Assembly: GCF_019623905.1 (NCBI RefSeq)
Contig: NZ_CP069370.1
Location: 744,001-808,000 of the forward strand
Direction: 5' to 3'
DNA: 64,000 bases
Source of the DNA: Neotabrizicola shimadae
GTDB taxonomy: Bacteria; Pseudomonadota; Alphaproteobacteria; Rhodobacterales; Rhodobacteraceae
Of the stretch, positions 52,676 to 61,469 are shown piece by piece. The notes below the pieces were generated by a model that searched no databases, was not told the DNA's origin, and saw nothing but the letters and a program-made list of their open reading frames with translations. A program made the translations under genes and the position numbers. Each line of letters opens with the position of its first letter. Within the stretch, counting starts at the first letter, position 1.

Positions 52676-52716
52676 GTCCCAACCAAGATTGGGACCTTTC
52701 GCGCCTCCGTTGTCAA
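52676..52716 (-). promoter_or_regulatory. Promoter of the peptide-importer operon with overlapping inverted repeat
   Basis: On the minus strand TTGACA (52716-52711) is followed after 17 bases by CCCAAT (52693-52688), a poor -10 match. GTCCCAA (52676-52682) and TTGGGAC (52689-52695) form an inverted repeat with a six-base centre that covers the -10 position. This is the geometry of a repressor or activator-dependent site in front of dppA. Confidence 0.5.
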
Positions 52717-52900
52717 GGAACTGTTGCAGGCCGAAATGCGGCAACGCAGCGGCGGCGGGCCGGTTGCGCCCGATTCCGGTCGGAATTGATCGAAATTACT
52801 CCGTCGTTCCGCCCGCAATCCGCACCGGTCTTACCGCTATCCACTGTCGGTAAACACTCCGGGGGCAGTCTGTCCGCCGGCAGGACCAGGGCATTTCGGT

Positions 52901-55255
52901 ATGGCAACCTACAACGGCAACAACTTCAACAACACCTACTTCGGGGGCGACTCGGCTGACAGCATTTCCGGCAATGGCGGCGCCGACAGTCTGTACGGCG
53001 GTGGCGGCGATGACTCCGTGTACGGCGGATCCGGCAATGACCGGCTCTATGGCGGCGATGGCAACGATACGATCGGGGGCGGAACCGGTACCGACTCGCT
53101 GGAGGGCGGGGCCGGCAACGACACATTGCGCGGGGAGGACGATGCCGACACGCTGCTTGGCGGCGCTGGCAACGACGTTCTCGACGGCGGCGCTGCGAAT
53201 GACCAGGTGTATGGTGAAGCGGGCCTCGACACGCTGACAGGCGGCACTGGCAACGACTCGCTCTTCGGCGGCGACGATGCCGACAGCCTGACGGGCGACG
53301 ACGGTGCAGACAGCCTGGACGGCGGCCTTGGCAATGACACGCTTCTTGGCGGCGTCGGGGTCGACACGCTTTACGGGGGCGACGGCAACGACAGCCTCGA
53401 CGGCGGCACAGAGAACGACCTCCTCGGCGGTGGCGCCGGCAATGACACGATGCTGGGCGGGGCCGGTCTCGACACGCTCTACGGTGGCGACGGCGCGGAC
53501 AGCATCGATGGCGGCGCAGACGCTGATTTCATCACGGGCGATGCGGGCGATGACACCCTGGTCGGCGGTGCCGGCAACGACTCGCTCTACGCCGGGGACG
53601 GGAACGACTCGCTGGATGGCGGTGACGGTGCGGACAACCTTGATGCCGGCGCGGGCAACGACACCATGCGCGGCGGCCTGGGCAACGACACCTTCTATGG
53701 TGGTTCGGGGCTCGACATGGTCGACTACTCGAACTCGACGGGCGCAGTCACTGTCAACCTGAGCACCAACGTCTTTTCTGGCGGTGAAGCCGCGGGCGAC
53801 GTGAATGGCGGCGGTGTCGACGGTGTGATCGGCTCGGCCTTCGCCGATTCGCTGACCGGCTTCGATGGCGAGGCGACGACTGGCGGCGACATCTACACCA
53901 ACGTCTTCTACGGCGACGGCGGCAATGACACGATCTCGGGTCTTGCCGGTGGCGACTCGCTCTATGGCGGCGACGACAATGACCAGATCCTTGGCGGTTC
54001 GGGTGCCGACACCATCGGTGGCGATGCCGGAAACGACACGATCGACGGTGGCACCGATGCCGACCTTATCTCGGGCGGTTCGGGCAACGACTCCATCGCC
54101 GGCGGAACCGGCAACGACACCGTGTCGGGCGATGCCGGAAATGACAGCATCGACGGCGGCGACGGCAACGACAGCCTGTCCGGGGGGGCTGACACCGACA
54201 CGATCCTCGGCGGGATCGGCAACGACACTTTGTCCGGCGATGCCGGCAACGATCTGCTCTACGGGGGCGACGGCCTCGACAGCGTCTATGGCGGCGCGGG
54301 AAGCGACTCCCTTCACGGCGGCGCTGGCGCGGACCTCCTGGACGGGGGCGACGACAACGACAGCATCTATGGCGGTTCGGGCGATACAATCCTGGGCGGG
54401 GCAGGGGCCGACGCCATCTACAGCGGCGGCAACTCGATCATCACCGGCGGCGCCGGCAACGACACGATCTACGCCCAAGCCGGCGACACGATTTACGGCG
54501 GCAATGTCGATGGCGACCAAGACATCATCGACCTGACCGGCATCGCGAACTACCGCATCGTCCGCGTGCCCGACAGCGACGGCAACGGCTGGGACGGCCG
54601 GATCGAAATCCTCGACTCGAACGGGAACGTCACCGGCACGATCGAGTTCCAGAACATCGAGATGGTGCCCTGCTTTACGCCGGGCACCCTGATCGCCACC
54701 GAACATGGCCGCCTGCCGGTCGAGGAATTGTCCGAAGGCGACCGCGTCCTGACGCGCGACAACGGCTTCCAGGAAATCCGCTGGATCGGTCGGCGCAGCC
54801 TTGGCGCGGTGGACCTGGCGCAGAACCCCGACCTGCGGCCGGTACTGATCCGCCGCGGCGCCTTCGGCGAGAATGTGCCCGAACGCGACATGGTGGTCAG
54901 CCCCAACCACCGGATGCTGATGTCGGGCATGCGCACCGAACTGTGGTTCGGCGAACATGAAGTGCTCGCCGCCGCCAAGCATCTGGTGAACGGCGCGTCG
55001 ATCCAGCAGATCAACCCGCTTCGCACCACTTATGTCCACTTCCTCTGCGACCGGCACGAGGTGGTCCTTTCCGATGGGGCATGGTCGGAAAGCTTCCAGC
55101 CCGGCGACCAATCCATGAGCGGCATGGGCGAGGATCAGCGGCAGGAGATCTATTCCATCTTCCCCGAACTGCGGGAACGCGCCGGCCGCGCTGCCTATGC
55201 CAGCGCGCGCCGCTCGCTGAAGGGGCATGAGGCGCGGATCCTGCGCCACGGCTGA
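52901..55255 (+). CDS. RTX calcium-binding repeat protein with C-terminal Hint domain
   Basis: A 784-residue, very acidic protein. Residues about 10-530 are nonapeptide RTX repeats of the GGxGxDx type that bind calcium and fold as beta-rolls after secretion. A break at about 270-340 (MVDYSNSTGAVTVNLSTNVF) is the usual calx-beta-like insertion. The Hint domain begins at C591 (CFTPGTLIATEHGRLPVEEL), with the block-B-like DMVVSPNHRMLM, and ends at about residue 735. Hint domains can autoprocess the chain. There is no N-terminal signal peptide, and no type I secretion gene is nearby. Repeats give high local sequence similarity to many RTX proteins, so function (surface, biofilm, adhesion) is inferred. 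Confidence 0.85.
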   Translation: MATYNGNNFNNTYFGGDSADSISGNGGADSLYGGGGDDSVYGGSGNDRLYGGDGNDTIGGGTGTDSLEGGAGNDTLRGEDDADTLLGGAGNDVLDGGAANDQVYGEAGLDTLTGGTGNDSLFGGDDADSLTGDDGADSLDGGLGNDTLLGGVGVDTLYGGDGNDSLDGGTENDLLGGGAGNDTMLGGAGLDTLYGGDGADSIDGGADADFITGDAGDDTLVGGAGNDSLYAGDGNDSLDGGDGADNLDAGAGNDTMRGGLGNDTFYGGSGLDMVDYSNSTGAVTVNLSTNVFSGGEAAGDVNGGGVDGVIGSAFADSLTGFDGEATTGGDIYTNVFYGDGGNDTISGLAGGDSLYGGDDNDQILGGSGADTIGGDAGNDTIDGGTDADLISGGSGNDSIAGGTGNDTVSGDAGNDSIDGGDGNDSLSGGADTDTILGGIGNDTLSGDAGNDLLYGGDGLDSVYGGAGSDSLHGGAGADLLDGGDDNDSIYGGSGDTILGGAGADAIYSGGNSIITGGAGNDTIYAQAGDTIYGGNVDGDQDIIDLTGIANYRIVRVPDSDGNGWDGRIEILDSNGNVTGTIEFQNIEMVPCFTPGTLIATEHGRLPVEELSEGDRVLTRDNGFQEIRWIGRRSLGAVDLAQNPDLRPVLIRRGAFGENVPERDMVVSPNHRMLMSGMRTELWFGEHEVLAAAKHLVNGASIQQINPLRTTYVHFLCDRHEVVLSDGAWSESFQPGDQSMSGMGEDQRQEIYSIFPELRERAGRAAYASARRSLKGHEARILRHG

Positions 55256-55352
55256 CACCGGCTGTGCACGGGTGCAGGGTGTCTCTGCGCCCGTGCCCGG
55301 CGCAATCGGCGGGTCATTGCGCTATCTTGCAGCCAAAGCAGGAGCAAGCGCC

Positions 55353-56291
55353 ATGAGCTGGAACCCCATTCTGGACCCCACGATTCCGATCGGTGATGCC
55401 GTCGATGCCATCGAGGCGGTCATCGTCCCCCGGGCGCGCGACCTGGGTGGGTTCGAGGTGCGCCGCGCGCTGCCCTCGGCACAGCGCCAGATGGTCGGCC
55501 CCTTCATCTTCTTCGACCAGATGGGTCCGGCAGAGTTCCTGACAGGCGAAGGGATCGACGTGCGTCCGCATCCGCACATCGGCCTCGGAACCGTCACCTA
55601 TTTGCTGAAGGGCCGCCTGCATCACCGCGACAGCCTTGGCACCGACCAGTGGATCGAACCGGGCGCAGTGAACTGGATGCTGGCCGGCCAGGGCATCACC
55701 CATTCCGAACGCACCGATGGCGAAGCGCGCCGCGCGCCGCAGTCGATGTTCGGCCTGCAGACCTGGCTGGCCTTGCCGAAGGACCGCGAGGATGACCCGG
55801 CTGGCTTCGTCCATGCCGGCGCGTCGCAGCTGCCGGTGCTCGAGGGCGAGGGCAAGACCGTTAGGTTGATCCTCGGCAATGCCTGGGGCGAGGCCATGCC
55901 GATGCCCATGCCGGTCGAGGTGTTCTATGCCGATGCCGAACTGGCTCCGGGCGCGGCCATTCCCCTGCCGGATGACCACGAAGACCGCGGCGCCTATGTG
56001 CTGAAGGGCGAAATCACTGTGTCGGGCCAGGTCTTCGGGCCGGGGCATATGCTGGTCTTCCGCCCTGGCGACCGGATCTCGTTGAAGGCCGGTGCCGAGG
56101 GCGCCCGCGTGATGTTGCTGGGTGGCGCCACGATGGACGGGCCGCGCTACATCTGGTGGAACTTCGTCGCCTCGTCCAGGGAACGCATCGAAGCCGCCAA
56201 GGAAGCCTGGCGCGCGGGCGATTGGGCGCATGGCCGGTTCAGCCTGCCGCCTGGTGACGACGGCGAGTTCATCCCCGCACCAGAGCGTTGA
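55353..56291 (+). CDS. Pirin-family cupin protein
   Basis: A 312-residue double-cupin protein of the pirin family. The metal-binding motif is RPHPHIGLGTVTYLLKGRLHHRDSLG with His residues at about 66 and 68 and further ligands in GAVNWMLAGQGITHSER. The C-terminal cupin ends GATMDGPRYIWWNFVASSRERI. Bacterial pirins include quercetin dioxygenases and redox regulators; the target is unknown. GGAG lies seven bases before the ATG at 55353; upstream in-frame residues do not match the family. Monocistronic ahead of the tRNA genes. Confidence 0.88.
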   Translation: MSWNPILDPTIPIGDAVDAIEAVIVPRARDLGGFEVRRALPSAQRQMVGPFIFFDQMGPAEFLTGEGIDVRPHPHIGLGTVTYLLKGRLHHRDSLGTDQWIEPGAVNWMLAGQGITHSERTDGEARRAPQSMFGLQTWLALPKDREDDPAGFVHAGASQLPVLEGEGKTVRLILGNAWGEAMPMPMPVEVFYADAELAPGAAIPLPDDHEDRGAYVLKGEITVSGQVFGPGHMLVFRPGDRISLKAGAEGARVMLLGGATMDGPRYIWWNFVASSRERIEAAKEAWRAGDWAHGRFSLPPGDDGEFIPAPER

Positions 56292-56475
56292 GCGACGTGC
56301 CTGGCCGTTTCGGCCCAGTGGATGTGGGCGCCAGCGGTCGCCCCCGGTCATAGGCGGCGCTGCGCCTTCAGGGAACCGATTGGCGGCCCCACATGTACGC
56401 CATTCCACCCTTGACGCCGCGCGCCGCCCCCCGTAATACCCCCCACACGTTCGGGCGGGCCCGGATGGTGGATAC

Positions 56476-56552
56476 GCGGTTGTAGCTCAGTTGGTTAGAG
56501 TACCGGCCTGTCACGCCGGGGGTCGCGGGTTCGAGCCCCGTCAACCGCGCCA
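56476..56552 (+). tRNA. tRNA-Asp (anticodon GTC), copy 1
   Basis: A 77-base cloverleaf. The acceptor GCGGTTG pairs with CAACCGC, the discriminator is G and CCA is encoded. The anticodon loop CTGTCAC holds GTC, and the T arm contains GGTTCGAGCC. Confidence 0.97.
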
Positions 56553-56583
56553 TCACCGCCCGCTCCGAACGTGAAAGACCAGC

Positions 56584-56660
56584 GCGGTTGTAGCTCAGTC
56601 GGTTAGAGTACCGGCCTGTCACGCCGGGGGTCGCGGGTTCGAGCCCCGTCAACCGCGCCA
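56584..56660 (+). tRNA. tRNA-Asp (anticodon GTC), copy 2
   Basis: A 77-base cloverleaf identical to copy 1 except for one D-loop base (AGTCGG in place of AGTTGG). Encoded CCA is present. The two lie 31 bases apart and are probably co-transcribed. Confidence 0.97.
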
Positions 56661-56695
56661 GTCATTTTTCATTTTCAGGAAACGTCAGTTCAGTC

Positions 56696-58744
56696 TCAGC
56701 GCCAGAGTTGCGCCCGGCTGGCCATCACGCCCTGCAGCTTTGACAGGATCCGCAGGCCCGCGCCGGGACGTGGAATCGCGCCCGTGGCAAGCCGTTCCAG
56801 CGCAACCTCAGGTGGGCAGGGCAAGCCGCTGACGGGGTCGGTATAGCGCGGATAGGCGATCAGCGCCGCATGCGTCATCCGGTCGAGGTCCACGCCCCGC
56901 ACGGCCAGCCGCCGCAGCGGCGCCGGCATCACTTCGCGGGTCAGGCCCCAGCCCGCATAGAAGGGCAGGCCAAGACAGGTCACCGTCACCCCGCGCAGCA
57001 GCGCCTCGAAGCCCAGGGTCGAGGTGATCGTCCAGACCTCCTGCACCTGTGCCAGCAAGTCCGCGGGGCTGCCGCCCGCCACCGTCGCATCCGCAAGTCC
57101 TGCAAGGTCGGACTCGGCCACGGTTCCGGGCCGCAGACCCGCCAGCACATCCGGATGCGGCCGCCAGAGAATGACGGCCTCCGGATTGGCCGCCCGCACC
57201 GCGCGCAAGAGGTCCAGATTGCTGCGCACCGTTCCCGCTCCAAGCCGGATCGAAGCGTCGTCTTCCACCTGACCAGGCACCAAAATGCGGTGGCCTTCCG
57301 GCAGGTCGAACCGCCCGGGGCCAAGATTGTACTTCGTCACACCCGCGCCAACCAACCGCGCCCTCAGCCGGGCCGCACGCAGGCGCGCGTGCTCGGGCAG
57401 GGGCACCGCCACAAGCCGTTCCAGCCGGCTCTCGCGCGAGGGGTCGTAGTAGATGCCAAGGTCGTCGGCGACCAGCGAAAGGGGGGGCACCAGCTCGGCC
57501 CCAAGCCCGCGGGACCGCAGGAACCCGTCCTCGACACGGCGAATGGGCATGGGGCCCGTCAGGCCCGGCGGTTCCTTGCCGGCCCAGACCAGCAGACCCC
57601 GGCCATCCTTCTGCGCGCGGGCAAGGGCCGACCAAGGCTTGTCATCAAACACCAGCCTGCGCTCGCGCCCAAAGACCTGCTGCAGCGTGGACCGCTTCCA
57701 AAGCCGCATTCCCATGGCGACATGGCCGTGCCGGTCCTCGCGGAAAGCGCGAGTCTCAGCCTCCAGCTGATCCACCGCCTCTTCAAAGTTGCACAGCCGG
57801 TCACGGCACGGGTCGTACCAGACCGGGGACAGGATCATCGCCGCCGCAAACAGTTGCACGGGTGTCAGCCGGCGGCCACGGCGCGGCAGGGGTTGTTCAT
57901 CTGCGGTCAGGCCCCATCCGGCATAGAAGGGCTGGCCAAAGACCCTTGGCCTGTGGCCGGCCAGGATGGCCTCGAACCCAAGCTGCGAGGTCGCCGTATA
58001 AACCGCGATTGCGCCATCCAGCAGCGACCAGGGCGAGACGGGATCGGTCAGCAGGCTGACGCGCCCCTGGGCGTCCGCCGGCCCGAAATGGCCAGGGCGA
58101 TGTCCTGCCGTGGTTTCGGGATGCGCCCGGATGACGATGCGCGCGCCCGGATGGTCATCCAGGGCGCGCGCCAACATCTCGCGGAAGGTGGCCTCCGACG
58201 CCGCGCCATGCCGGATCGAGGCATCGCCGCGCGTCTGGTCCACGACCAGCACATAGCCCGGCGCAGGCGGGGGCAGGGCCGGATCATGAAGGTTGTACTT
58301 CGACAACTGCGCTGCGCGCAGGCGGGCGATGCCATCGCGCGCGCGCGCAAGAAGTGGCGTCTCGTCAAGGGGATGCCTGGCCAGCAACTGCTCCAGCCGC
58401 GAGGGCGCCGCGCTGTCGAAATGCACCCCCACCGGGTCCAGCATCAGCCCAAGCGGCGGCGCGCCGCTTCGTCCCGGCTTGACCGACCGCAGGAAGGCAT
58501 CTTCGATCCGCACAAGCGGCGCATCCCTTGCCGCCGCCGCGCGCTCGCCGCGCGCGGCATAAGGCGACCGCCCCCAGACCACCACTCCATCGCCAGGCGC
58601 CGGCAGGCCCAGGCGCAGATCGTGGCCCGCGAGTTCCAGGATGCGGCGCAGCCGTGCCTGGCGCAGGAAGCCCAGGTTCAGAAAGCGAAGCCGCCGGGGA
58701 ATTCCTTCTCCGGCGGCGGGTTTCGGATCAGGCTGCGGCGCCAA
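56696..58744 (-). CDS. kpsC: Capsule polysaccharide protein KpsC (tandem Kdo-transferase domains)
   Basis: A 682-residue cytosolic glycosyltransferase built from two related halves. Each carries the motif F(G/L)(Q/L)PFYAGWGLT: the first near residue 275 and the second near residue 610. KpsC adds the Kdo linker (with KpsS) onto phosphatidylglycerol for K-type capsules. Other conserved bits include VLVVDQTRGDASIRHG, RAHPET, LVPGQVEDDASIRLG and WRPHPDVLAG. No signal peptide. It follows the Wza-like gene by six bases, so both are in the leftward capsule unit. Confidence 0.9.
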   Translation of the reverse strand: MAPQPDPKPAAGEGIPRRLRFLNLGFLRQARLRRILELAGHDLRLGLPAPGDGVVVWGRSPYAARGERAAAARDAPLVRIEDAFLRSVKPGRSGAPPLGLMLDPVGVHFDSAAPSRLEQLLARHPLDETPLLARARDGIARLRAAQLSKYNLHDPALPPPAPGYVLVVDQTRGDASIRHGAASEATFREMLARALDDHPGARIVIRAHPETTAGHRPGHFGPADAQGRVSLLTDPVSPWSLLDGAIAVYTATSQLGFEAILAGHRPRVFGQPFYAGWGLTADEQPLPRRGRRLTPVQLFAAAMILSPVWYDPCRDRLCNFEEAVDQLEAETRAFREDRHGHVAMGMRLWKRSTLQQVFGRERRLVFDDKPWSALARAQKDGRGLLVWAGKEPPGLTGPMPIRRVEDGFLRSRGLGAELVPPLSLVADDLGIYYDPSRESRLERLVAVPLPEHARLRAARLRARLVGAGVTKYNLGPGRFDLPEGHRILVPGQVEDDASIRLGAGTVRSNLDLLRAVRAANPEAVILWRPHPDVLAGLRPGTVAESDLAGLADATVAGGSPADLLAQVQEVWTITSTLGFEALLRGVTVTCLGLPFYAGWGLTREVMPAPLRRLAVRGVDLDRMTHAALIAYPRYTDPVSGLPCPPEVALERLATGAIPRPGAGLRILSKLQGVMASRAQLWR

Positions 58745-58750
58745 GACGGC

Positions 58751-59887
58751 TCAGCCGCCGGCAAGCGTGTCGATGGCGGCCGCACCGGAGGCCGTGCCGT
58801 TGATGGCGGCCAGGGCCTTTGTCCATTGCGTGTAAGGCGCCTCGGTGACCAGCAGCGTATCGCCGTCGCGCACCAGGAAATCGCGCGCCTCGAACATCCC
58901 TGTCGGCTGCGTCAGGTCCAGCACATAGATCATCCGCTGATCGCCGCGCAGGTCGCTGCGGCCGAGGACCTCGTTGGCAATTTCTGCCGGCTCGTTCCGC
59001 AGCACGAAAACGCCGGTCGGGTCGGCCCAGTTGGTATTCAGCCCGCCGACCGAGGCGATGGCTTCTACCGCCGACAGCGTCTGCGTCTCGAAGGGCACGC
59101 GGGTCTGCGACCCTGTGGCGCCAAGCGCGGTGAAGGCGCGGGTGTCCCGTTCCACGACGATCTGGTCGCCCGGCCGCAGCGGGATATCGTTCTTCGGATT
59201 GGCATAAAGGTCGGTCAGCCAGACCTGGCCCGACGAATTGCCACGCGTCACCCGGACCAGCGCCGCCTCGGGCTCGATGGCCACGCCGCCGGCCTTGGCG
59301 ATCATCGCCGTCAGTGTGCGCGTCGGCCGTTCGATGGGATAGACCCCCTGCGCCGCGACCGAACCGGACACCGACACCGTCGATCCGTCCCCGGCCAGCC
59401 GTGTCACCGTGACCTGAGGGTCCGGGGTCTGCGTGTCCAGCTTGCGGGTGATGGCGTCGCGCAGCCCTTCGGGCGTCTGGCCCGCGGCCTTGATGCGTCC
59501 CGCATAGGGAATGAAGATGAACCCCTGGCCGTCAACCTGCACCTCTTCCAGAGGGGTCACGCGCTGGCCGGTGTTGCCAAGCAGCGGGTCGTCCTTGACG
59601 TTCTCGAACACGGTGATCGACAGCCGGTCGCCCGCGGCAATGGTGTCGGACCCCATGACACCCGCATTGCGGAAGCCGGAGGAAAAGCCGAAAGCCGGCG
59701 TCACTGCCGTTGCCCGCGTCACACGGCTGTTCACGCTTACCACGAAGGCATCGCCTTCCTGGAGCACGGAGCCCGCAAAGATTTCCGATTTGGTCGGGCC
59801 CGATCGCGGCAGGCCACAGCCCGCCAACGATACGAATCCCATTCCAAGGACCAGCAAGCTGGCCCTTCTGCCTTTGTCGATCGTCAC
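58751..59887 (-). CDS. Polysaccharide export outer-membrane lipoprotein, Wza/KpsD-like
   Basis: A 378-residue lipoprotein. The N-terminus SLLVLGMGFVSLAGCGLP ends in a lipobox LAGC for signal peptidase II. The Poly_export domain (GDRLSITVFENVKDDPLLGN...) and SLBB-type domains (VYPIERPTRTLTAMIAKAGGVA and TQTLSAVEAIASVGG) follow. Member of the outer-membrane channels through which capsule is exported. The ATG at 59887 is taken; the preceding kpsS stop is 101 bases away. KpsM, KpsT and KpsE are not in the window, so export must use genes elsewhere. Confidence 0.88.
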   Translation of the reverse strand: MTIDKGRRASLLVLGMGFVSLAGCGLPRSGPTKSEIFAGSVLQEGDAFVVSVNSRVTRATAVTPAFGFSSGFRNAGVMGSDTIAAGDRLSITVFENVKDDPLLGNTGQRVTPLEEVQVDGQGFIFIPYAGRIKAAGQTPEGLRDAITRKLDTQTPDPQVTVTRLAGDGSTVSVSGSVAAQGVYPIERPTRTLTAMIAKAGGVAIEPEAALVRVTRGNSSGQVWLTDLYANPKNDIPLRPGDQIVVERDTRAFTALGATGSQTRVPFETQTLSAVEAIASVGGLNTNWADPTGVFVLRNEPAEIANEVLGRSDLRGDQRMIYVLDLTQPTGMFEARDFLVRDGDTLLVTEAPYTQWTKALAAINGTASGAAAIDTLAGG

Positions 59888-59988
59888 TGCCCGGGCTCCT
59901 TGACTGGAGATGCCTCAAGTTTTGCTTGTCAGACTAATGAACGAGGGCCTGAAAAGAAAGACGTTCGTGCAAGACCGTGGCCGAATGG

Positions 59989-61281
59989 TCAGTTCACTGC
60001 CCGCAAGTGTTGCCGCGGCGCCGCGTTTCCCGACACCAGCGCATCATAGGGATCCTCGGGGGCCAGCATCATGTCCACCACTTGCCGCAACAACTGGCGG
60101 CGCCCCCGCAGCGAATAGAAACCGCCGGGGATCTGGCTCGTTTCCAGCAGATAATGCCGGTAGTCGCGATAGGCGCGGCTGTCCGGACGGGACGGATGGG
60201 CAAAGAATTCGGGCAGAGGCTGGGGCGAGACGAACTCGGGCTTGCCATAGACGGCGGCCCCGAATGTCTTCAACGGAAGTCCGCGCCAAAGCACCTGCTG
60301 CGCTGCCGTGGAATTGACGGTCACGGCAGACCGGGCATGGTTCAACAGCACCGCGAGCTTGCCGCCCCGCACGAAATGCACCCGGTCGGCCACACCGTGA
60401 CGCTCTGCCAGCCGGCGGATCGTGGCCTTCACCGGCGAGCGGCCATCCTCCAGCGGATGCGCCTTGAAGACCAGGTGATGATGCGGCGGCGCTCCCCTGG
60501 CAAAGCCATCCATCGTCACTTCGATGAAATCGGTCAGGCTGCGAAAGGGCGAATGCTTCTGGAAGCTCGCGTCATGTTCCAGCTGTAACAGCACCAGATG
60601 ATAGGGAAATCCGCCATGCCGGATACGGAACGTCGCCGCACGGCGTTCAAGCGAATGAAAGGGCAGCAGTGCCAGGCGCCGCAGGTACAGGTGGAACTCC
60701 TGGCCCACGGTCAGCGACCGGTGCGGCCGGAAACCCGGATAGCGGCGCGTGCCCAGCATCACGCAGAAATGGTAGAAGGCGCCCCAGAACATGTGCTGGC
60801 GCATGTCGCCCCACCGGGCCGGCGCATCGGGCAGGTCCATGTCGGACTTTTCCAGCGCCGCCCGCATTTCCGGTACGCTCAGCTGCATCAGCCGCGAATG
60901 GCCGTTCGATCCGCCGCGTTCATAGGTCACCCAATGGGGCCGCAGATAGCCTTCCTCGAAGACATGCACCGTCAGCCCCCGCGCGCGCGCCACGGCGACG
61001 GCCTGCGCATGGACCGGCCGGGTATCGCCGTAAAGCACGATGTCGGTCAGCCGGTACTCGTCGATCAGCTGCGCAAATCGTTCTGGCCAATCCTCGCCGC
61101 TCCCGGACCAGGGAATGAAGCTTGCCTTGTCGCCCCAAAGCACCTCGTCGCCATGGTTGAAGCCAACGCGCCAGACCTCGGCCCCCGATGCGCGCAGCAT
61201 GCGGGCCAGGCGTTTGAAGAAGGGGCCATGCGGCCCCTGAAGGAACAACATGCGGCGGCCCGTGCCGGAAAGTGGCTGCAT
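59989..61281 (-). CDS. kpsS: Capsule polysaccharide protein KpsS (Kdo-linker transferase)
   Basis: A 430-residue glycosyltransferase that starts the Kdo linker on the lipid of K-type capsules, partner of KpsC. The core begins MLFLQGPHGPFFKRLARMLRASGAEVWRVGFNHGDEVLW. Conserved elements are FEEGYLRPHWVTYERGG, HLVFKAHPLEDGR and TVNSTAAQQVLWRGLPLKTFGAAVYGKP. The start at 61281 (MQPLSGTGRRMLF) is chosen because the frame upstream to 61404 is not family-like. First gene of the leftward capsule unit, divergent from the riboflavin genes. Confidence 0.9.
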   Translation of the reverse strand: MQPLSGTGRRMLFLQGPHGPFFKRLARMLRASGAEVWRVGFNHGDEVLWGDKASFIPWSGSGEDWPERFAQLIDEYRLTDIVLYGDTRPVHAQAVAVARARGLTVHVFEEGYLRPHWVTYERGGSNGHSRLMQLSVPEMRAALEKSDMDLPDAPARWGDMRQHMFWGAFYHFCVMLGTRRYPGFRPHRSLTVGQEFHLYLRRLALLPFHSLERRAATFRIRHGGFPYHLVLLQLEHDASFQKHSPFRSLTDFIEVTMDGFARGAPPHHHLVFKAHPLEDGRSPVKATIRRLAERHGVADRVHFVRGGKLAVLLNHARSAVTVNSTAAQQVLWRGLPLKTFGAAVYGKPEFVSPQPLPEFFAHPSRPDSRAYRDYRHYLLETSQIPGGFYSLRGRRQLLRQVVDMMLAPEDPYDALVSGNAAPRQHLRAVN

Positions 61282-61469
61282 CGTTATGCTGTTCCGGCCT
61301 GGCCGGACCTCCTTCCTGCAACGGATAGCGCGGCGGGGCACGCGGGGGCCAGTCTTGCCGAGCTGCTGGGCGCAATTTTGACCAAGGCGCGGCGGAACCG
61401 GCACAGGCCTGGGGCTTGCCTGACACGCCCGGCAGGGCTACCTCGGAACCACCAAAGAAGGAGACGGCG

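Noticed and set aside
52950-54500. CRISPR-like or satellite tandem repeat
   Set aside because: The periodicity is 27 bases in frame and encodes RTX nonapeptides; there are no separate spacers.
52796-55258. Long open frame (820 codons) antisense to the RTX gene
   Set aside because: It mirrors the GC-biased RTX repeats; the plus-strand frame has the calcium-binding nonapeptides and a Hint domain, so the antisense frame is spurious.
56368-56652. Minus-strand reading frame with a repeated TGLEPATPGVTGRYSN-like protein
   Set aside because: It is the antisense of the two tRNA-Asp genes; the repeat in the protein is just the repeated tRNA.
56870-60049. Plus-strand frame of 1059 codons across the capsule genes
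   Set aside because: It runs antisense through kpsC and the Wza-like gene, has no recognisable domain and is typical of spurious frames in high-GC DNA.
61282-61469. FMN riboswitch before ribE
   Set aside because: The conserved FMN-aptamer blocks and a following terminator were not found in this 188-base leader.
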